This document shows, piece by piece, positions 7,038 to 14,422 of a stretch of DNA of 17,268 bases. Position 1 is the stretch's first letter, and each line of letters starts with the position of its first letter. Source of the DNA: an uncultured bacterium (GTDB taxonomy: Bacteria > Planctomycetota > DG-23 > SLPQ01); the NCBI GenBank assembly GCA_937863625.1, contig CALMGO010000099.1, positions 1 through 17,268 of the forward strand, read 5' to 3'. The notes under the pieces are model-generated. The model searched no databases, was not told the origin of the DNA, and worked only from the letters and a program-made list of their open reading frames with translations. A program made the position numbers and the translations under genes.

Positions 7038-8398
7038 GAGCGAGCCTCCGACTGAGCGACGCGGGGTTTGTCACGCCTGGAGGAGATCTTTGCGGCAAGC
7101 GACACGAGGCCGTCGCGGGCGGCTTCAAAAGATGAGCGCTCGGTCATTTTCTGTTGAGAGAACTGGAGGATCTCGGGCACCATTTCGATGGCAAGGTCAA
7201 TGTCACGGTTGGAGCCGCGAGCGTAGGCGCCAATATTGATGAGCTCCTCGGACTGTTTGTGGATGGCCATGAGGGATTTGACCTGGCCGGCGGCGGCGAT
7301 GTGCGCTTCGTCGGCGATGTCGGCCATGACTCTCGAAATGCTTTCGAGCGTGGAGACGGCCGGGTAGTGGTTCCGGACGGCCAGCTGTCGCGAGAGCCAG
7401 ACGTGCCCGTCGAGAATACCCCGGCAGGCGTCGCCGATGGGTTCGTTCATGTCGTCGGCCTCGACGAGGACCGTATATATGCCGGTGACTGAACCGTTCT
7501 CGCTGCAGCCGGAGCGCTCAAGGACACGCGGCAGCGTAGCGAAAACGCTTGGCGGATAGCCCTTTGTCGCGGGGGGCTCGCCGGCGGAAAGGCCGATTTC
7601 ACGAAGGGCCATGGCCATCCTGGTGACGGAGTCCATCATGAGCAGGACGTCGAGTCCCTGGTCGCGGAAGAACTCGGCAATGGTAGTAGCGACGAGGGCC
7701 GCCTTTACGCGAATCAGGGCGGGCTCGTCTCCGGTGGCGACAACCACAACACTTCTCTTGAGGCCGTCTTCGCCGAGGTCCTTCTCAATGAAGTCGCGCA
7801 CTTCTCTGCCGCGTTCGCCGACAAGTGCGATGACATTTACATCGGCGTCGGTAAAGCGGGCAATCATGCCCATCAGGACCGATTTGCCGACACCTGCGCC
7901 TGAGAATATGCCCATCCTCTGGCCGCGGCCGATGGTGAGAAATCCGTCGAGGACGCGGACTCCGGTACCAAGGGGTCGATGGATGCGCGTACGCTTGAGC
8001 GGGTCGGGGGCGGTACGGTGAATGGGAACATTCTTGCCGCCGAGGATTCCGCCGCGACCGTCGCGAGGGCGACCCCTTCCATCTATGACGCGGCCGAGCA
8101 GGTCCATGCTGGCGGTGACGGTCTGACCGGCGCCGGTGCAGCGGACCCAGTCGCCGGACTTCAGCCCGCGAGTGTCGCCATAGGGCATCACGGTGGCTTT
8201 GTGGGCGCGGACGCCTACAACCTCTCCCTCGATGCCGGCGGCCTGTCCGGACTCAACGCGGCAGACGGCTCCGACAGGGGCAGGAAAGTCAGATAGTTCG
8301 GCAGTCAGGCCAATAACGCGCTCGACTCGCCCCTTCAGAACCAGGGTGTCGTGGTCTTCGAGCGCGGCCATTTCCTGTTGAAAGAGTCCACTAAGCAT
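7034..8398 (-). CDS. fliI: Flagellum-specific ATP synthase FliI (export ATPase)
   Basis: FliI is the hexameric ATPase at the cytoplasmic face of the flagellar export gate, related to the F1 beta subunit. The 454-residue protein has the N-terminal beta-barrel domain (VLKGRVERVIGLTAEL), the Walker A loop GAGVGKS at about 167-173, VGERGREV with the catalytic-type glutamate near 195, and the Walker B strand LLMMDSVTRMAMALREIG with Asp near 256. It then has the family-specific GEPPATKGYPPSVFATLPRVLE. I chose the ATG at 8398, which overlaps the fliH stop by eight bases and has GGTGAG just upstream. An in-frame ATG at 8431 would add 11 residues and overlap fliH more deeply without a good ribosome site. 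FliH before and FliJ after confirm it as FliI rather than a virulence-type or F-type ATPase. Confidence 0.96.
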   Translation of the reverse strand: MLSGLFQQEMAALEDHDTLVLKGRVERVIGLTAELSDFPAPVGAVCRVESGQAAGIEGEVVGVRAHKATVMPYGDTRGLKSGDWVRCTGAGQTVTASMDLLGRVIDGRGRPRDGRGGILGGKNVPIHRTAPDPLKRTRIHRPLGTGVRVLDGFLTIGRGQRMGIFSGAGVGKSVLMGMIARFTDADVNVIALVGERGREVRDFIEKDLGEDGLKRSVVVVATGDEPALIRVKAALVATTIAEFFRDQGLDVLLMMDSVTRMAMALREIGLSAGEPPATKGYPPSVFATLPRVLERSGCSENGSVTGIYTVLVEADDMNEPIGDACRGILDGHVWLSRQLAVRNHYPAVSTLESISRVMADIADEAHIAAAGQVKSLMAIHKQSEELINIGAYARGSNRDIDLAIEMVPEILQFSQQKMTERSSFEAARDGLVSLAAKISSRRDKPRVAQSEARS

Positions 8399-9095
8399 GT
8401 TGCTCACCAAAAAGTGTGCGTTCGATTTCATCGAACTGGGATTCTATGGTAGCGTCAATCAATCCAGCAGGGCCCGTGACCAGGCAACCGCCGGGGGCGA
8501 TGGATTCGTCGGCAACTACTGTGACGGAGGAAAGGTCGCCGACCTTGGCGGCTATCTCCGGCAGGCGCTCGGTGACTGCGTCAAGCACAGAGGGGGCGAC
8601 GCGGGCGACGAGGTTACGCCTTTCGGAAAGCAGCGACAGACAGCGCTTCAGGTTGTCGGCGGTGATGTGTTTATCGGCGTCAATTTCGCGGGCCACGACC
8701 TTTCGAGCGGCGAGAAGCGAGAGTTTGAGCAGGTCGGTCTCAGCCTGGAGGAAGAGGCTGTCCTTTCGGGAGGCCAAGTCCACACAGGCGGCGACAAGCG
8801 AGGCGGCGGCCTCCTGAAAGTCTTTTGAGGTTTCGGCGAAGGCGGCCTCGCGCCCGTCGGCGCGGCCAAGCTCTACACCTTCGATGCGGCCGGCCTCGAT
8901 ACCCTCGGCACGGCCTTCGTCTGCGGCACGTTTGCGAAGATCGACAGCCTCCTTGCGAGCGGCGGCAAGAATGGAGGCGCTTTGGCTTTTGGCGGCTGCG
9001 ATGATGGAAGCAGCCTTGGCCTCGATGTCGGCCAGGTCGAAGATAGCCCCGGCCCGGTACTCGTACGCCTTGTCTGATTTTACGACGTTAGACAA
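8391..9095 (-). CDS. fliH: Flagellar assembly protein FliH (export ATPase regulator)
   Basis: FliH binds FliI, restrains its ATPase and tethers it to the C ring, like the stator stalk of F- and V-type ATPases. The 234-residue protein has a helical N-terminal region rich in Ala, Arg and Glu and an unbroken GxxxG run with Gly at 61, 65, 69, 73, 77 and 81, a FliH hallmark. The C-terminal domain (about 95-230) has LLKLSLLAARKVVAREIDAD and SIAPGGCLVTGPAGLIDATI. The start is TTG at 9095, overlapping the fliG stop by eight bases, with the purine-rich GGAGGGGAAG upstream inside fliG. A neighbouring ATG that preserves the N-terminus is absent. Confidence 0.92.
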   Translation of the reverse strand: MSNVVKSDKAYEYRAGAIFDLADIEAKAASIIAAAKSQSASILAAARKEAVDLRKRAADEGRAEGIEAGRIEGVELGRADGREAAFAETSKDFQEAAASLVAACVDLASRKDSLFLQAETDLLKLSLLAARKVVAREIDADKHITADNLKRCLSLLSERRNLVARVAPSVLDAVTERLPEIAAKVGDLSSVTVVADESIAPGGCLVTGPAGLIDATIESQFDEIERTLFGEQHA

Positions 9096-10110
9096 CTACT
9101 TCCCCTCCCCCGCCGCGCCCCTGGATGATGACTTCGCCGGCCTCTTCGAGGCGGCGGACGACGTCGACGATTTTCTGTTGGGCGGCCTCCACGTCGGAGA
9201 GTCTGACGGGGCCCATGTACTCCATGTCCTCTTTGATGAGGACGGCGGCGCGTTCGGACATATTTCTGAAGATCTTGTCGCGCAGTTCCTCGGAGGCGGT
9301 CTTGAGCGCAAGGGCGAGGACCTCGTTGTCGATTTCCTTGAGGACCTGCTGAATGCCCTTGTCGTTGACGAGGATTATGTCCTCGAAGACAAACATCAGG
9401 CGGCGGATATTTTCGACGAGGTCGGGGTCTTCCTCTTCGAGCGCTTCGAGGATGGTCTTTTCGGTGGCGCGGTCAGCGAGGTTGAGCATTTCGGCTACGG
9501 CGTCGACGCCCCCGGTTTTCTCGTATTTCTGAACGACGATGGCGGCAAGTCGGCTTTCGAGGCCCTTTTCGACTTCCTTGACGATTTCGGGGTTGGTGTG
9601 CTCCATGGTGGCAATACGTCGGACGACTTCGAGCTGCTTGGCGGCGGCGAGCCCGGCGAGGACGTCGGCGCCCTGCTTGGCATCAAGGTGGGCCAGGACC
9701 AGGGCTATGGTCTGAGGGTGCTCATCCTGGATGAAAGTGAGGAGGTTCCCGCTCTCGGCCTTTTTGAGGAAAGAGAAAGGAGTCGAGCGGATGGACTGCT
9801 CAACGGCCTTGAGGATTTCATCCGCGTCAGCTGCGGAGAGCGACTGTTCGAGGAGCTCCCTGGCGTAGTCGAGGCCGCCCTGTTCGAGGTACTTGCGGGC
9901 CTTGGTCATCTGATAGAACTCTTCGACGACGGCGCTTCGCTCCTCGGGGGGGATGGCTCCGAGGGTGGCAATGGCAGTGGAGACGCTCTCTATGGCGTCC
10001 TTGTCCATGAGGGAAAGGACCTTCGCCGCGACCTCCTGATTCAGGCTGACCAGAAGCAGTGCGGCCTTGGTCATGCCCGACAGTTCAGAGGTTTTTTTGG
10101 GTGAAGCCAT
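9088..10110 (-). CDS. fliG: Flagellar motor switch protein FliG
   Basis: FliG sits on the MS ring and takes torque from MotA; it also links to FliM for switching. The 340-residue length is typical. Three domains are visible: FliG_N (MTKAALLLVSLNQEVAAKVL, binds FliF); the middle domain with the EHPQT form of the EHPQR motif (130-134) and IALVLAHLDAKQGADVL; and the C-terminal torque domain with DKIFRNMSERAAVLIKEDME and YMGPVRLSDVEAAQQKIVDV, whose charged residues face MotA. It ends in a Gly-rich tail (GRGGGGEVVV). The ATG at 10110 is one base beyond the fliF stop, with AGGGAG inside fliF as ribosome site. The MotA encoded in the same window is its expected partner. Confidence 0.97.
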   Translation of the reverse strand: MASPKKTSELSGMTKAALLLVSLNQEVAAKVLSLMDKDAIESVSTAIATLGAIPPEERSAVVEEFYQMTKARKYLEQGGLDYARELLEQSLSAADADEILKAVEQSIRSTPFSFLKKAESGNLLTFIQDEHPQTIALVLAHLDAKQGADVLAGLAAAKQLEVVRRIATMEHTNPEIVKEVEKGLESRLAAIVVQKYEKTGGVDAVAEMLNLADRATEKTILEALEEEDPDLVENIRRLMFVFEDIILVNDKGIQQVLKEIDNEVLALALKTASEELRDKIFRNMSERAAVLIKEDMEYMGPVRLSDVEAAQQKIVDVVRRLEEAGEVIIQGRGGGGEVVV

Positions 10111-10111
10111 A

Positions 10112-11698
10112 CTATGACTCCCTCGCCATCCATCGCCTTATCAGGCTGACTGCGGTCTGCGGGTCAGTGCGGACCATTTCCTCAATGCTCTCGCGCATCT
10201 TGGCGCCACGCTTTTGCTCCATGTCGATTTCGAGTTCAGGCAGTGAAATCTCCTCTTCGGGTTTCTCTTCCGGCTTTACCACTTCGGCCTCAATCTCGGC
10301 CTTCTTGGCAATGGACCTGATCATGAGCAGCGCCATGAGAGCCAACACGGCCAGGCCGATTCGATGCATGTTGGCCAGGAGAAGATCAAGAATCCGCGAT
10401 GATACGGGAGGGGCAACCGCGGCGGAGACGGCGAAGTCGGCCTTCTGGAAGGGCGCGGCGCTGAACCTTACGCTGGTGATCTGTGCGGCGGCGTCAACGG
10501 GGAGGCCGGTTTTGAGTTTGTCCTCCCAGAACTCGTATTCTTTCTGCAGACGGGCCGCGTCGACTGTCTGGTCTTCGGCGAGAGCCTCCTTTACACGGAT
10601 GGATTCTTCCACGCGGGCCAGGTCGGCAAGAACGGAAATCGAAATGCCCGTGACCTCACCGGGAGGCGTGTCGGTGGCAAGCTGCTTGGAGGGGGCGCGG
10701 GTTTTTTCGGTCTCTTCAGTTTCGGATTTTGAGCCGGCGCCGGCCGGAGCGGTGGTGACTGACGCGGCGACATTGGGCTGAGTGAGAGTATCGCCTGCGG
10801 GTTGGGCGGGACCGGTCGTGGTGGAAGTATTGGAGCGCTCCTGGACCACCTCGAAGGTAGTCTCGGTGAGCGAGCGCGTGGTGGAATCGACGGTGGTGTG
10901 AACGAGAGCGTGCGTCTGACCGAGGGCGTGGAAGAGGAACTTCTCCACTACCTTGGAGTAGTGTTCGTCCCAGGCGCTCTGGAGCTCCATCTGGTTGGTG
11001 GCGCGCGCGAACGCGGAGTTTTCGTCAGCAAGAGAAAATGACTCGCCGGTGACGAGGTTGGTTACGACGACGTCCTTGGGAGAGAGTTTGGGGCCGACGG
11101 CGGAGGCGGTGAGTTTGGCAATGGCGCCGAGTTTGTTCTTGCCGATGGGGTCGGAGGTCCGCGGCTGGATGTAAACCGAGGCGGTTGCCTTTTCCGGACC
11201 GAAGAAGCCGTCGCGCTCTGATGCAATCAGGACGTCGGCGTTGGCCACTTCGGGAATGGAGCGTATCCAGAGGGCGATGCGGTTCTGGACGGCGATGTTG
11301 AATTTGCGGCTCTGTTCCTCGGCGGTCTCCATCGAGAAACCGCGGGGCTTTGTGAGGTCCTCGAGGCTGAACTTCCGGGACATGTCGGCCGGGAGGCCGT
11401 CCTTTTCGCTCAGGACCATAAAGACCTTGTCCTTGTCGGCGGGTCTGACGAGGAGCATGCCGTCGGCAAACTTGTAGTCGATCTGCGAGTCCTTGAGCGC
11501 CGTCTGGGCGGAGGCCATGTCGGAACCGGTGAGCCCGGTGAAGACCGGCGTGTACTCGACCTTGGAGCCCCAGGTGACAAGCAGAACAATGCTTACCGCC
11601 ACAACGGCCAGCAGTGCGACAATGCTTGCGCGCTGACTGGGCGGCATGGCGACAAGGACAGCCCGGATCCTTGCCCAGAACCTGTTTATGTAGTCCAT
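10112..11698 (-). CDS. fliF: Flagellar MS-ring protein FliF
   Basis: FliF forms the MS ring in the inner membrane, the base on which rod, switch and export gate assemble. The 528-residue protein has membrane helices near 26-44 (ASIVALLAVVAVSIVLLVTW) and 445-463. Between them is a periplasmic region with the ring-building segments EYTPVFTGLTGSDMASAQTA and IDYKFADGMLLVRPADKDKV, and the FliF pattern RKFNIAVQNRIALWIRSIPE. The C-terminal cytoplasmic tail ends in TDPQTAVSLIRRWMARES, the FliG-binding segment. The ATG at 11698 follows GAGGGGAAG. FliE before and fliG after are the standard order; the flagellar context excludes the type III secretion homologue SctJ, which is also much shorter. Confidence 0.97.
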   Translation of the reverse strand: MDYINRFWARIRAVLVAMPPSQRASIVALLAVVAVSIVLLVTWGSKVEYTPVFTGLTGSDMASAQTALKDSQIDYKFADGMLLVRPADKDKVFMVLSEKDGLPADMSRKFSLEDLTKPRGFSMETAEEQSRKFNIAVQNRIALWIRSIPEVANADVLIASERDGFFGPEKATASVYIQPRTSDPIGKNKLGAIAKLTASAVGPKLSPKDVVVTNLVTGESFSLADENSAFARATNQMELQSAWDEHYSKVVEKFLFHALGQTHALVHTTVDSTTRSLTETTFEVVQERSNTSTTTGPAQPAGDTLTQPNVAASVTTAPAGAGSKSETEETEKTRAPSKQLATDTPPGEVTGISISVLADLARVEESIRVKEALAEDQTVDAARLQKEYEFWEDKLKTGLPVDAAAQITSVRFSAAPFQKADFAVSAAVAPPVSSRILDLLLANMHRIGLAVLALMALLMIRSIAKKAEIEAEVVKPEEKPEEEISLPELEIDMEQKRGAKMRESIEEMVRTDPQTAVSLIRRWMARES

Positions 11699-11727
11699 TT
11701 CTTCCCCTCTCCCCTCACCAGTTCACA

Positions 11728-12027
11728 TCAGATTCGCAACTGTTGAATCTCCCTGTAGGCGTCGACGATCTTGTTACGAATAGCCATCAGATTCTTGAAA
11801 GCGAGGTCGGCCTTCTGGACGGCTGCCATGACCTCGGTTATGTTTTCCGTCTTGCCGACGGCCAGATCACTTATGGCGCGCTCGGCGTCAAGTTGGAGGT
11901 CATTGACCTCGCCGATGGACTTGATAAGCACGTCCTTGAAATCCGGCCCGGAGGCGCCCTGCGAAGACTGCGTGGAAGCGGCCCTGGCGATCTGCCCCGG
12001 CGTAATCGGATTGACGGCGTTATTCAT
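11728..12027 (-). CDS. fliE: Flagellar hook-basal body protein FliE
   Basis: FliE joins the MS ring and export gate to the proximal rod. The 99-residue protein has the family layout: a polar N-terminal tail, then DFKDVLIKSIGEVNDLQLDA (29-48), and the diagnostic EVMAAVQKADLAFKNLMAIR followed by NKIVDAYREIQQLRI at the C-terminus. The ATG at 12027 has AGAGGT eight bases upstream and lies 17 bases after the flgC stop. The flgB-flgC-fliE-fliF order is one of the most conserved in flagellar operons. Confidence 0.96.
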   Translation of the reverse strand: MNNAVNPITPGQIARAASTQSSQGASGPDFKDVLIKSIGEVNDLQLDAERAISDLAVGKTENITEVMAAVQKADLAFKNLMAIRNKIVDAYREIQQLRI

Positions 12028-12044
12028 TTCAGTTTACCTCTGAG

Positions 12045-12464
12045 TCAGGCAAGGAGTCTCAGTGCCGAAGCGATGATGCTCTTTCCCGCTTCGTATGCCG
12101 CGACGTTGGCCTGGTAGGCGCGCGTAGCGGCGATCATGTCCACCATTTCAACTTCGGGAGAAACATTGGGATAACTAACGTACCCGGCGTCGGGGCCTGT
12201 TTTGACTGCGTCCGGGTGACCGGGGTCGTAGACTTTTCTCGGCGGGGCGGGGTCCTGGATAATCTGGGAGACATGGACACCGGACCCGCTGGGGAGCCCG
12301 TCGGCGCCGACTGAAAAGAGAGCGATGCGGCGGCGATAGGGCGCGGGGTTTCCCGCGGCGTCGCGGGTGGTCATGGAGTTCGCCATGTTATTGGCGATGG
12401 TGTCCATGCGCGTGCGGTACGCGGAGAGCGCCGAGGCGCTTATGGCATTAGTCGTAAACATCAT
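12045..12464 (-). CDS. flgC: Flagellar basal-body rod protein FlgC
   Basis: FlgC is a proximal rod subunit. The 139-residue protein shows the rod N-terminal helix ISASALSAYRTRMDTIANNM (8-27), the FlgC-specific PYRRRIALF, and the C-terminal rod segment GYVSYPNVSPEVEMVDMIAA followed by TRAYQANVAAYEAGKSII. Length is typical (130-150). The gene opens with tandem ATG codons (12464 and 12461). I use the first, which overlaps the flgB stop by four bases (ATGA) and has GAGAGGG four bases upstream. Confidence 0.96.
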   Translation of the reverse strand: MMFTTNAISASALSAYRTRMDTIANNMANSMTTRDAAGNPAPYRRRIALFSVGADGLPSGSGVHVSQIIQDPAPPRKVYDPGHPDAVKTGPDAGYVSYPNVSPEVEMVDMIAATRAYQANVAAYEAGKSIIASALRLLA

Positions 12465-12898
12465 TCAACCCTCTCTTTTATCGCTGAGGAAAGCGTAAGG
12501 AACTGCCTGCGCAGGAGGTCGCTCATGGTGCGGTATAGAAGCGTGTTGTCGGCGAGATCAGCCATTTCATGTTCGAGGTTTACGTTGTTGCCGTCGTGGC
12601 GAAGAACCGAGGCGTCGGCGCTGGCGACCTCAAGCGGCGTAACCGTCATCCCGTTGGGAGTAAAGTCGATGTGGCGGGTGTCGCGGAGCGCAGGCGGAGT
12701 GCCACCAAGGCGCCTGGAGGCGGAGACGGCCTCGGCGAGTGCCTGGCGAAACTCGGAAAGCGGAGCGGTTTTGGCCTTATAGAAGGGGGTATTCGCGTTG
12801 GCGATATTGTTTGCAATGACGCGGTGACGCTCTTCGAGGAACATCATGCTCCTCGTCAAGACGTCGATAGATGGTGAGAAGATGCCTCTTTGCGTCAT
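12461..12898 (-). CDS. flgB: Flagellar basal-body rod protein FlgB
   Basis: FlgB is a proximal rod subunit and the first gene of the hook-basal-body run. The 145-residue protein begins MTQRGIFSPSIDVLTRSM and continues with the rod signature RHRVIANNIANANTPFYKAK (25-44). The C-terminal NLEHEMADLADNTLLYRTMS is typical of FlgB. I place the start at the ATG at 12898 because this gives the family's normal N-terminus. The open frame extends to a start at 12991, but that would add 31 residues unlike any FlgB and read through the sigma-54 promoter. The ribosome site (GCGGGG, eight bases upstream) is weak. The gene starts about 33 bases downstream of the predicted transcription start. Confidence 0.94.
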   Translation of the reverse strand: MTQRGIFSPSIDVLTRSMMFLEERHRVIANNIANANTPFYKAKTAPLSEFRQALAEAVSASRRLGGTPPALRDTRHIDFTPNGMTVTPLEVASADASVLRHDGNNVNLEHEMADLADNTLLYRTMSDLLRRQFLTLSSAIKERVE

Positions 12899-12942
12899 AC
12901 TTGTGACCCCGCAGAAACGTCCAAGTCCCCGATGGGAATTAC

Positions 12943-12957
12943 GCAAAAACGGTACCA
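12943..12957 (-). promoter_or_regulatory. Sigma-54 (-24/-12) promoter of the flgB operon
   Basis: The minus strand reads TGGTACCGTTTTTGC. Against the sigma-54 consensus TGGCACG-N4-TTGC it has the invariant GG and GC at exactly the right spacing, five of seven matches in the -24 block and all four in TTGC. The predicted transcription start is near 12931, about 33 bases before the flgB ATG. It lies in the only substantial gap of the window, directly after a gene for a sigma-54 activator. The match is seen in the sequence; activity is inferred. Confidence 0.85.
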
Positions 12958-12961
12958 ACCG

Positions 12962-12976
12962 GGCCTCGCAGAGGCC
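12962..12976 (-). repeat. Perfect dyad just upstream of the flgB promoter
   Basis: GGCCTC-TGC-GAGGCC on the minus strand is a perfect 6-bp inverted repeat, five bases upstream of the -24 element. It is in the 3' untranslated region of the response-regulator transcript, so it could be part of its terminator. A second, weaker stem (CGGT-TGGT-ACCG, 12961-12950) followed by TTTTT overlaps the promoter itself. The dyad is too close to the -24 element to be a classic enhancer. Confidence 0.45.
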
Positions 12977-12984
12977 GCAGAGCC

Positions 12985-12996
12985 GTAACACGTTGC
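12985..12996 (-). promoter_or_regulatory. Possible activator half/dyad site 1 upstream of flgB
   Basis: The minus strand reads GCAAC-GT-GTTAC, an imperfect dyad with one mismatch, centred about 60 bases before the predicted transcription start. It lies within a 9-base direct repeat (TGGAGGCAA, 13001-12993) shared with the perfect dyad at 13066-13080. This could be a binding site for the neighbouring response regulator, but the evidence is only similarity to the second site. Confidence 0.3.
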
Positions 12997-13063
12997 CTCC
13001 ACGGCACTTATATCATGCGCGCCGGAAGCGGCATTTGCTTTGAGCGCGGAACTATTTGCAGGT

Positions 13064-14422
13064 TCAGGCAACATTTGCCTCCATTTTCCATTCGCGAAGG
13101 CGGTTTATGAGCGTCCGGACGGAGATGCCGAGGGCATCGGCGGTTTTCTCGCGGTGTCCCTGGTGGCGTTCAAGCGTGAGGCGGATAAGTATCTCCTCTG
13201 CGTCCTTTATGGTCATGCCCGGACGGATAACGGGCCCTGAAGCGGTCTCGACGCGGTCCGAAAGCCAGTTTTCTATGTGGGACTTTTCGATGCGGCGTCC
13301 GACGCCCATGATGAAGGCGCGCTCGATGATGTTTTTGAGTTCGCGAACGTTACCGGGCCACTGGTAGCGGGTGAGCAGACGCACGGCGTCTTCGGAAAGT
13401 TCGGGGGCCTCCTGCCCGCTCTCGCGTGCGAGAAGCCTGAGGAAGTGGCGCGCAAGGCCGGGAACATCCAAGGATCTCTCGGCAAGCGAGGGGACGACAA
13501 CCGGGAATACGTTAAGCCTGTAGTAGAGGTCTTCGCGGAATCGGCCGTCGGAGACTTCCTTTGCGAGGTCGCGGTTGGTCGTGGCGATGATGCGGACATT
13601 CATCCTGCGGGTGGCGCTGGAACCGACGCGCTCGTATTCCCTCTCCTGGAGGACGCGAAGAAGTTTAGCCTGGAGGTGAGGATCGATCTCAGAGACCTCG
13701 TCGAGGAGAACTGTGCCGCCTTCAGCGAGTTCGAAGCGTCCGCGACGCATTTTGTCGGCACCGGTGAAAGCGCCCTTTTCGTGGCCGAAGAGTTCGCTCT
13801 CGAGGAGGCCGGCATTAAGCGCAGCGCAGTTGACGCAGATGAACGGATTTTCGCGGCGGTGTGAGAGATAGTGGACACGGCGAGCGACTACTTCCTTGCC
13901 GGTGCCGCTGGGGCCGCTTATGAGAACCGTGGCGTCAGTGGCGGCGACCCTTTCGATCAGAGAACTGACGGCGGCCAGGCCGCTGTCGGCGCCGACCATG
14001 ACTGGAACGTCGGAATTGTCGCCGATGCGACTCCGCAGAAGTTCGTTTTCACGCAGAAGGCGACTATGCGAGACTCCTCGCTTTACGACAAGTTCGAGTT
14101 CGTCGGGGTCAAACGGCTTGGCGATGTAATCGAAGGCGCCCTTCTTCATGGCATCGACAGCGCTCTCCACGGTGCCGTGCGCGGTAATGACGACAACGGG
14201 GAGAGAGGGCGCGATTTCGGCGGCCTTCGCGAGGAGTTCGAGGCCTGTCATGCGGGGCATCTTGAGGTCGGTGATAAGGAGGTCATATTCGCCGGCAGAG
14301 AGGGCTTCAACGGCGGCAGTCCCGGAGGAAAAAGCGTCCACCTCGTAGCCTGCAGCGCAGAGAGTCTCCTGTATGCTTTCGCGCATGAGGGTCTGGTCAT
14401 CAACTACGGCTATTCTGGCCAC
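13064..14422 (-). CDS. Sigma-54-dependent response regulator (FlgR/NtrC-like)
   Basis: This 452-residue activator has three domains. The receiver (1-120) has the acidic pair Asp8-Asp9, phospho-acceptor Asp52 (LLITDLKMP), Thr80 and Lys102. The AAA+ domain (about 138-370) has Walker A GPSGTGKE (170-177), the sigma-54-contacting GAFTGA loop (217-222), Walker B GTVLLDEV (236-243) and the Arg-finger region [14 protein letters not shown]. The C-terminus is a Fis-type helix-turn-helix ([20 protein letters not shown]). All elements needed for sigma-54 activation are intact. The GTG at 14422 has GGAGG seven bases upstream and overlaps the kinase stop by 13 bases, so the two are coupled. It resembles FlgR/FleR-type regulators; the promoter of flgB directly downstream is the likely target. 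Confidence 0.93.
   Translation of the reverse strand: MARIAVVDDQTLMRESIQETLCAAGYEVDAFSSGTAAVEALSAGEYDLLITDLKMPRMTGLELLAKAAEIAPSLPVVVITAHGTVESAVDAMKKGAFDYIAKPFDPDELELVVKRGVSHSRLLRENELLRSRIGDNSDVPVMVGADSGLAAVSSLIERVAATDATVLISGPSGTGKEVVARRVHYLSHRRENPFICVNCAALNAGLLESELFGHEKGAFTGADKMRRGRFELAEGGTVLLDEVSEIDPHLQAKLLRVLQEREYERVGSSATRRMNVRIIATTNRDLAKEVSDGRFREDLYYRLNVFPVVVPSLAERSLDVPGLARHFLRLLARESGQEAPELSEDAVRLLTRYQWPGNVRELKNIIERAFIMGVGRRIEKSHIENWLSDRVETASGPVIRPGMTIKDAEEILIRLTLERHQGHREKTADALGISVRTLINRLREWKMEANVA
13066..13080 (-). promoter_or_regulatory. Possible activator dyad site 2 upstream of flgB
   Basis: AGGCAA-ATG-TTGCCT on the minus strand is a perfect 6-bp inverted repeat. It covers the last codons of the response-regulator gene and is centred about 142 bases before the predicted flgB transcription start, a usual enhancer distance for sigma-54 activators. 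The word TGGAGGCAA (13083-13075) recurs 82 bases closer to the promoter. The dyad is certain; its role as an upstream activating sequence is inferred. Confidence 0.4.

Noticed and set aside
8884..10104. A 406-codon open frame on the plus strand opposite fliG and fliH
   Set aside because: The minus strand encodes clear FliG and FliH with family motifs. The plus-strand frame is acidic low-complexity sequence that mirrors codon bias in G+C-rich DNA, with no recognisable domain.
12899..12991. A longer FlgB start at 12991
   Set aside because: It would add 31 residues with no FlgB similarity and would begin upstream of the sigma-54 promoter, so this start would not be on the transcript made from it.
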